Below, piece by piece: positions 60,108 through 64,000 of a stretch of DNA of 64,000 nt (the stretch's first letter is position 1; every line of letters begins with the position of its first letter). The position numbers were made by a program, and so were the translations under genes. The stretch is from Kitasatospora phosalacinea (GTDB taxonomy: Bacteria > Actinomycetota > Actinomycetes > Streptomycetales > Streptomycetaceae), in the NCBI RefSeq assembly GCF_000716545.1, contig NZ_JNWZ01000038.1, forward strand, positions 1 through 64,000. The letters run 5' to 3'. Under the pieces are notes generated by a model. That model did not search any database. It saw nothing but the letters and a program-made list of their open reading frames with translations, and was not told the DNA's origin.

Positions 60108-61652
60108 TCAGATCCAACTGATGAACCACATCCGGTCGTGCCAGTCGGACATCGGGATCACCTCCGCCGTGTACAGCGGGTAGAAGAACGCGAAGCACCC
60201 GATGACCGCGACCACGATCAGCCCGGCCCCGGCCGCGCCCCAGCGCCGCCGGCTCGGCGTGCTGCCGGCCGGGCCGAGCATCGCGCCGAGCATCTGCGCG
60301 ACGGCCAGGCACAGGAACGGCACCAGCACCACCATGTAGAAGGAGAAGACGGTGCGCTCCTGGTACTGGAACCAGGGCAGGTAGACGCCGGCGACGGCGG
60401 CCAGGATCGCCCCGGAGCGCCAGTCCCGCCGGAAGAACCAGCGGTAGAGCGCGTACGCCAGCGCGAAGCAGGCCGCCCACCACAGGACCGGGGTGCCCAG
60501 CGCGAGGATCTGGCTGGCGCAGCCCTCGGACGCGGTGCAGCCCTTCTGCCCGGCCGCCGGCTGCTCCCAGTACATGGAGACCGGGCGGCCCTGCACCAGC
60601 CAGCTCCACGGGTTCGACTGGTAGGTGTGCGGGTCGTGCAGGTTGGTGTTGAAGTGCCAGATCTCGGAGTGGTAGTGCCACAGGCTGCGCAGCGGCGCGG
60701 GCACCCAGTCGAACGCCCCGGACCGCCCGTCCGCCCAGTGCCGGTCGTAGCCGCCGTCGGTGGCCAACCAGCCCGTCCAGGACAGCAGGTAGGCGGCCAG
60801 CGCGGCGAAGGGCATCGACAGCGCGGCGGGCCACAGGTCGCGCCGGAGCATCGACCGCCAGGGGCGGTGGGCCCCGGCGGCGCGGCGGCCGGCCTGGTCC
60901 CAGAGCAGGACGAGGACGGTGAAGACCGCGAGCACGGGCGCGCCGGTCCACTTCACCGCGCAGGCCGCGCCGAGCAGCACGCCGGCGGTGAGCCGCCAGG
61001 GGCGCGGGCCGAGGCGGACTTCGTCGGCGGCCCGGCCGCCCTCGGCGCGGGCGGCGCGCAGCAGGCTCCGGGTGCGGTCGCGGTCGACCAGCAGGGCGCC
61101 GAACGCGCCGAGCACCAGGAACGCCGAGACGCCGTCGAGCAGGCCGACCCGGCTCATCACGAACTGCAGGCCGTCGACGGCCAGCAGCAGCCCGGCGACG
61201 CAGCCGATCAGGGTGGAGCGGAACAGCCGGCGCCCGATCCGGGCGACCATCAGCACGCCGAGGGTGCCGAGCAGCGCGACGACGATCCGCCAGCCGAAGG
61301 GGTGCAGGCCCCAGAAGTGGGTGCCCAGGCCGATGATCCACTTGCCGAGCGGCGGGTGGGCGATGAACGCGGCGGCCTTGCCCAGCGGGATGATCTGCGG
61401 GTCGCCGAGGATCTGCTGGTTGGCGTTGTCCGGCCAGGTCGTCTCGTAGCCCTCGTGCCACAACGACCAGGCGTCCTTGGGGTAGTACGTCTCGTCGAAG
61501 ACGAAGGCGTGCGGGTACCCCAGGTTCCACAGCCGCAGCACCCCGGCGAAGACGGCCACCGCCAGCGGCCCCCACCACCGGTACCTGTCCTTCGCCGGCG
61601 CGGCGTGCACCGTCTCCCGTTCCTGCCGCCGCTCCGCTACCGCCAGCGCCAT
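60108..61652 (-). CDS. pmt: Protein O-mannosyltransferase (PMT family)
   Basis: A 514-residue GT39 enzyme with about 10 membrane helices. The first lumenal loop has the family's catalytic DE motif in VFDETYYPKDAWSLW (about 50-64), with HPPLGKW and the MSRVGLLDG stretch. It moves mannose from polyprenyl phosphate mannose to secreted proteins, as in streptomycete glycoproteins. ATG 61652 was chosen; an upstream TAGGAT (61700-61705 on the minus strand) looks like a -10, ruling out the longer ATG at 61700. GGGGAGG is unusually close to the chosen ATG. Confidence 0.93.
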   Translation of the reverse strand: MALAVAERRQERETVHAAPAKDRYRWWGPLAVAVFAGVLRLWNLGYPHAFVFDETYYPKDAWSLWHEGYETTWPDNANQQILGDPQIIPLGKAAAFIAHPPLGKWIIGLGTHFWGLHPFGWRIVVALLGTLGVLMVARIGRRLFRSTLIGCVAGLLLAVDGLQFVMSRVGLLDGVSAFLVLGAFGALLVDRDRTRSLLRAARAEGGRAADEVRLGPRPWRLTAGVLLGAACAVKWTGAPVLAVFTVLVLLWDQAGRRAAGAHRPWRSMLRRDLWPAALSMPFAALAAYLLSWTGWLATDGGYDRHWADGRSGAFDWVPAPLRSLWHYHSEIWHFNTNLHDPHTYQSNPWSWLVQGRPVSMYWEQPAAGQKGCTASEGCASQILALGTPVLWWAACFALAYALYRWFFRRDWRSGAILAAVAGVYLPWFQYQERTVFSFYMVVLVPFLCLAVAQMLGAMLGPAGSTPSRRRWGAAGAGLIVVAVIGCFAFFYPLYTAEVIPMSDWHDRMWFISWI

Positions 61653-61781
61653 ACCCTCCCCGTTCGAACGCAGTTGACGACTTGTCCGCAATGTCCGCAT
61701 CCTAGCCTGCGGCCGCGCGGCCCCACGGGCATCGGCCCGGGGTGCCCGGAGCATTCTCCCCCGTGCGCGCCGCACGGTTAC

Positions 61782-61819
61782 GGTTGACCCTCGACCAGGT
61801 CGAGGGCCCAGGGTCAACC
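61782..61819. promoter_or_regulatory. MerR-type operator/promoter
   Basis: A nested inverted repeat: GGTTGACCC (61782-61790) and GGGTCAACC (61811-61819), inside which CTCGACC (61790-61796) and GGTCGAG (61798-61804) are also complementary. The outer half holds a TTGACC -35. It lies directly before the MerR gene, implying autoregulation. Confidence 0.85.
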
Positions 61820-61833
61820 CCGTGGAGAGCACC

Positions 61834-62835
61834 ATGCGCAGCATCGGCGAGATGGCCAGGGCCAGCGGCCTCGGCCCCGGCACCCTCCGGTTCTACGACG
61901 GCGCGGGCGTCTTCGTCCCCGCCGAGGTGGACCCGCGCACCGGGTACCGCCGGTACGCGGACGAACAGCTGCGGGACGCCCGGCTGCTGGCCCGGCTCCG
62001 CCGGGTCGGGATGCCGCTGGCCGGGATCACCCGGGTGCTGACCGGCTCCCCGGCCGAGGCCCGGGCCGAACTGGACGCGCACCTGCGCCGCCTGGAGGAC
62101 GGCCTGACCGACGCCCGCCGGGAACTCTCCACCGTCCGTGACCTACTCGACTCCCGGGAGTTCCCCGTGCCGCAGACCCGCCTGACCGTAGCCGCCCCCG
62201 CACTGGCCGCCGCCCTGGACGCGGTGCGCTTCGCCGCCCCGGCCGACGCCGCCCTGCCCGCCGTCGCCGGCGTCTTCCTGGACGCGGAGGACGGCGCACT
62301 GCACCTGGTCGCCACCGACCGCTACCGCCTCGCGGTCGCCGACTGCCCGGCCGCGCTGGACGGCCCGCCGGCCTCCGCCCTGCTGCCCACCGCCCTCGCG
62401 GACGCCGCCCGGGCCCTGCTCGCCGACGCCGAGGAAGCCGAACTGACCATCGACGGCGGGCGGTTCACCATCCGCGCGGCCGGCCGAGCCCTCTCCGGCG
62501 AGCACGCCGAAGCCGACTTCCCCGACTACCGCCGCCTGCTCCGCCTGGAACCCACCCACCGCATCACCCTGACCGCCGCCCAACTGCGCGCCCTCCCCGG
62601 GGGCACCGACTCCGGCGCCCCCACCGCCACCCTCACCGCCACCCCCGCCGACGCCGTCCCCGGCACCCCCGCCCCCGGCGACCTGCTGGTCCACGTCAAC
62701 CGCGACTTCCTGCTCGAAGCCGCCGGCGCCGCCGAACAGCTCGTCCTCGAACTCGGCGGCCCGATCGCCCCCCTCGCCATCCGCTTCCCCGCCCGCACGG
62801 ACACCTTCTCCCTGCTGATGCCGGTAGCCCCGTAG
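61834..62835 (+). CDS. MerR-family HTH fused to DnaN-like sliding-clamp domains
   Basis: A 333-residue fusion. Residues 1-70 are a MerR winged helix (RSIGEMARASGLGPGTLRFY, EVDPRTGYRRYADEQL), 75-108 a coiled coil, and about 115-333 resemble domains 2 and 3 of the DNA polymerase III beta clamp: LPAVAGVFLD...LVATDRYRLAV (158-168), FPDYRRLL (229-236), HVNRDFLLEAAG (287-298) and C-terminal FSLLMPV (325-331). Domain 1 is absent, replaced by the HTH. No effector domain of known type is seen, so the clamp part may sense a ligand or bind a clamp partner. ATG 61834 (GGAGAG upstream) was chosen over GTG 61822. Confidence 0.92.
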   Translation: MRSIGEMARASGLGPGTLRFYDGAGVFVPAEVDPRTGYRRYADEQLRDARLLARLRRVGMPLAGITRVLTGSPAEARAELDAHLRRLEDGLTDARRELSTVRDLLDSREFPVPQTRLTVAAPALAAALDAVRFAAPADAALPAVAGVFLDAEDGALHLVATDRYRLAVADCPAALDGPPASALLPTALADAARALLADAEEAELTIDGGRFTIRAAGRALSGEHAEADFPDYRRLLRLEPTHRITLTAAQLRALPGGTDSGAPTATLTATPADAVPGTPAPGDLLVHVNRDFLLEAAGAAEQLVLELGGPIAPLAIRFPARTDTFSLLMPVAP

Positions 62836-62851
62836 GGACGGGAGGGAACGA

Positions 62852-63016
62852 CCAGGGGCCCGGGGAACGGCGGGACCGTGGCCGTGGCCGTGGCCGCTGA
62901 CGGTGCACCGCCGTCGCGCGCACCGGCTTCCGGTTCCGCCACCGCGGTGCGGCAGCACGGAACCTCCGACGGGCTCCGGCCACCGGCGGCAGCGGCTCCC
63001 CGCTCCCCGGGCCCGG
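62852..63016. repeat. Intergenic repeat element, copy C (composite)
   Basis: Bounded on the left by CCAGGGGCCCGGGGAACGG and on the right by CGCTCCCCGGGCCCGG, so the two ends are inverted with respect to each other. The left half is the reverse complement of copy A, and the right half aligns with copy B. It contains a GTGGCC-type 6-base tandem array (62877-62895). Confidence 0.75.
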
Positions 63017-63022
63017 TTCCGC

Positions 63023-64000
63023 TCAGGCCGCCGTCTGCAGCTCCCGCGCCGCCCGCGGCTCGCGCTGCGGCACCGCCAGCACCCGGACGTTGTCCTGCGC
63101 GGGCGTGAGGTGCCCGCGCAGGCGGACGGCGAGGGCGACGATCAGCAGCGTGCACAGCGCCATCGCGGCGAGGTACAGCGGCCACGTCCCGGAGCCGACC
63201 AGCAGCACGCCGACGGCGGGGCCGACGGCGACCGCGATCTGCTTCACCAGCGCGTACCCGGCGTTGTAGGTGCCGAGCAGCCGGCTGGGGGCGAGGTCCG
63301 CGACGATCGGGCCCATGGTGGGCGCGAGCAGCGACTCGCCGACGCCGAACAGGGCGTAGACGGCGACGATCGCCACCGTCGCGGCCACCGTCTCGGTGCG
63401 GATCAGCCCGGCGACCACGGCCATGCCCCAGGCCGCCAGCCAGACCGCGCCGGCGGCGGCCATCGCGGTGGTGCGGCGGCGGCGCTCGGTGATCCGGACG
63501 ACGAACATCTGCAGCAGCACGATGGTCAGCGCGTTGGCGCCGATGGCCAGGCCGAGGGTGGAGGGCGCGGTGCCGACGGTGTCGGTGGCGAACGCGGCGA
63601 CACCGGACTCGAACTGCCCGTAGCAGGTGAAGAAGATCAGCCCGGCGAGCGCGCACAGCCGCAGCATCGCCTTGTCGGCGACCATCGCCCGCAGCCCGCC
63701 GCCGCTCTTCGCCCGGCCGCCCGCCGGGTCCGGTTCGACGACGACCGGGGGCGTCTTCGCGGTGCCGGTGACGGCGGCCAGGCCGAGGAAGGTCAGCGCC
63801 TCGATGGTGAACAGCCGGGTGAGGCTGGCCGGGTCGGAGGTGTCGACGATCTGGCCGCCGACCAGGGCGCCGATGCCCATGCCCAGGTTGACCAGGGTGA
63901 ACTGGAGCGCGAAGGCGCGCGAGCGCTCGGTGCGCCCGGTGCAGCGGACGATCATCGTGGCCAGCGCGGGCTGGCAGGTGGTGACGCCCGCGCCGAACAG
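63023..64000 (-). CDS. MFS transporter (5' end beyond window)
   Basis: 326 residues are visible, the C-terminal part of a 12-helix transporter of the MFS_1 group (LVNLGMGIGALVGGQIVD, CALAGLIFFTCYGQFESGVA, APTMGPIVADLAPSRLLGTY). The frame stays open to base 64000, so the N-terminal helices and motif A are not seen. The substrate cannot be predicted. Repeat copy C lies just downstream of its 3' end. Confidence 0.88.
   Translation of the reverse strand: MFGAGVTTCQPALATMIVRCTGRTERSRAFALQFTLVNLGMGIGALVGGQIVDTSDPASLTRLFTIEALTFLGLAAVTGTAKTPPVVVEPDPAGGRAKSGGGLRAMVADKAMLRLCALAGLIFFTCYGQFESGVAAFATDTVGTAPSTLGLAIGANALTIVLLQMFVVRITERRRRTTAMAAAGAVWLAAWGMAVVAGLIRTETVAATVAIVAVYALFGVGESLLAPTMGPIVADLAPSRLLGTYNAGYALVKQIAVAVGPAVGVLLVGSGTWPLYLAAMALCTLLIVALAVRLRGHLTPAQDNVRVLAVPQREPRAARELQTAA

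Overview
The window is very GC-rich actinobacterial chromosome with strong G/C at third codon positions, many GTG starts and frequent 4-bp ATGA/GTGA gene overlaps. The content points to Streptomycetaceae (Streptomyces or Kitasatospora): a SARP regulator, an HbpS-SenS-SenR haem-sensing set, an SCO2321-2325-like cobalamin operon, and XRE/DUF5753/DUF397 regulators. No tRNA, rRNA, CRISPR array, insertion sequence or integrase was seen. One structural RNA (RNase P RNA) and two riboswitches (cobalamin and yybP-ykoY manganese) are recognisable.

Layout. 1-9.7 kb is housekeeping and conserved small genes: a truncated SARP regulator, site-2 protease, F420-dependent NADP reductase, MFS exporter, methionine aminopeptidase whose frame runs into a convergent prim-pol gene, PadR regulator, ACT protein and serine hydrolase. 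9.7-15.1 kb is signalling: a PAS-GAF-PP2C phosphatase, then secreted haem-binding HbpS divergent from SenS/SenR. 15.5-18.8 kb is a Ugp-like ABC importer without its own ATPase. 19.1-21.2 kb holds two tandem secreted B-lectins, followed by rnpB, a DHA2-type MFS transporter and an RNase II family enzyme. 25-28.7 kb holds YaaA and a Nif3 / zinc-ribbon / RNase H-phosphatase operon. 29.2-39.5 kb mixes a probable broken gene, an S9 peptidase, a tiny HGRHR-repeat protein, alcohol dehydrogenase, an M48 protease, a methyltransferase, and cell-envelope genes including an amidase broken at a G tract. 39.6-42.8 kb is a three-gene operon (GT4 glycosyltransferase, methyltransferase, alpha/alpha-toroid protein) divergent from a TetR regulator.

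43.7-49.7 kb is a cobalamin-riboswitch-controlled uptake operon: a secreted membrane-anchored toroid protein, an SCO2322-like anchored protein, and ECF T, fused A-A and S components in one overlapping chain. 49.7-55 kb is accessory: a divergent XRE-DUF5753-DUF397 fusion facing a three-gene operon, and a lower-GC ABC-ATPase plus DUF4276 (Toprim-like) pair that looks like a defence module. 55-64 kb contains AraC/DUF1772, a peptidoglycan-binding protein, a Mn-riboswitch GDT1 exporter, FetB-like permease, protein O-mannosyltransferase, a MerR regulator fused to DnaN-like sliding-clamp domains, and a truncated MFS gene.

The most unusual items are the MerR-clamp fusion with its operator, the AAA/DUF4276 pair, the B12 uptake operon with an intrinsic-factor-like fold candidate, the HTH-DUF5753-DUF397 fusion, and a family of about 100-160 bp intergenic repeats (near 29.9, 32.0 and 62.9 kb) that share a terminal motif.
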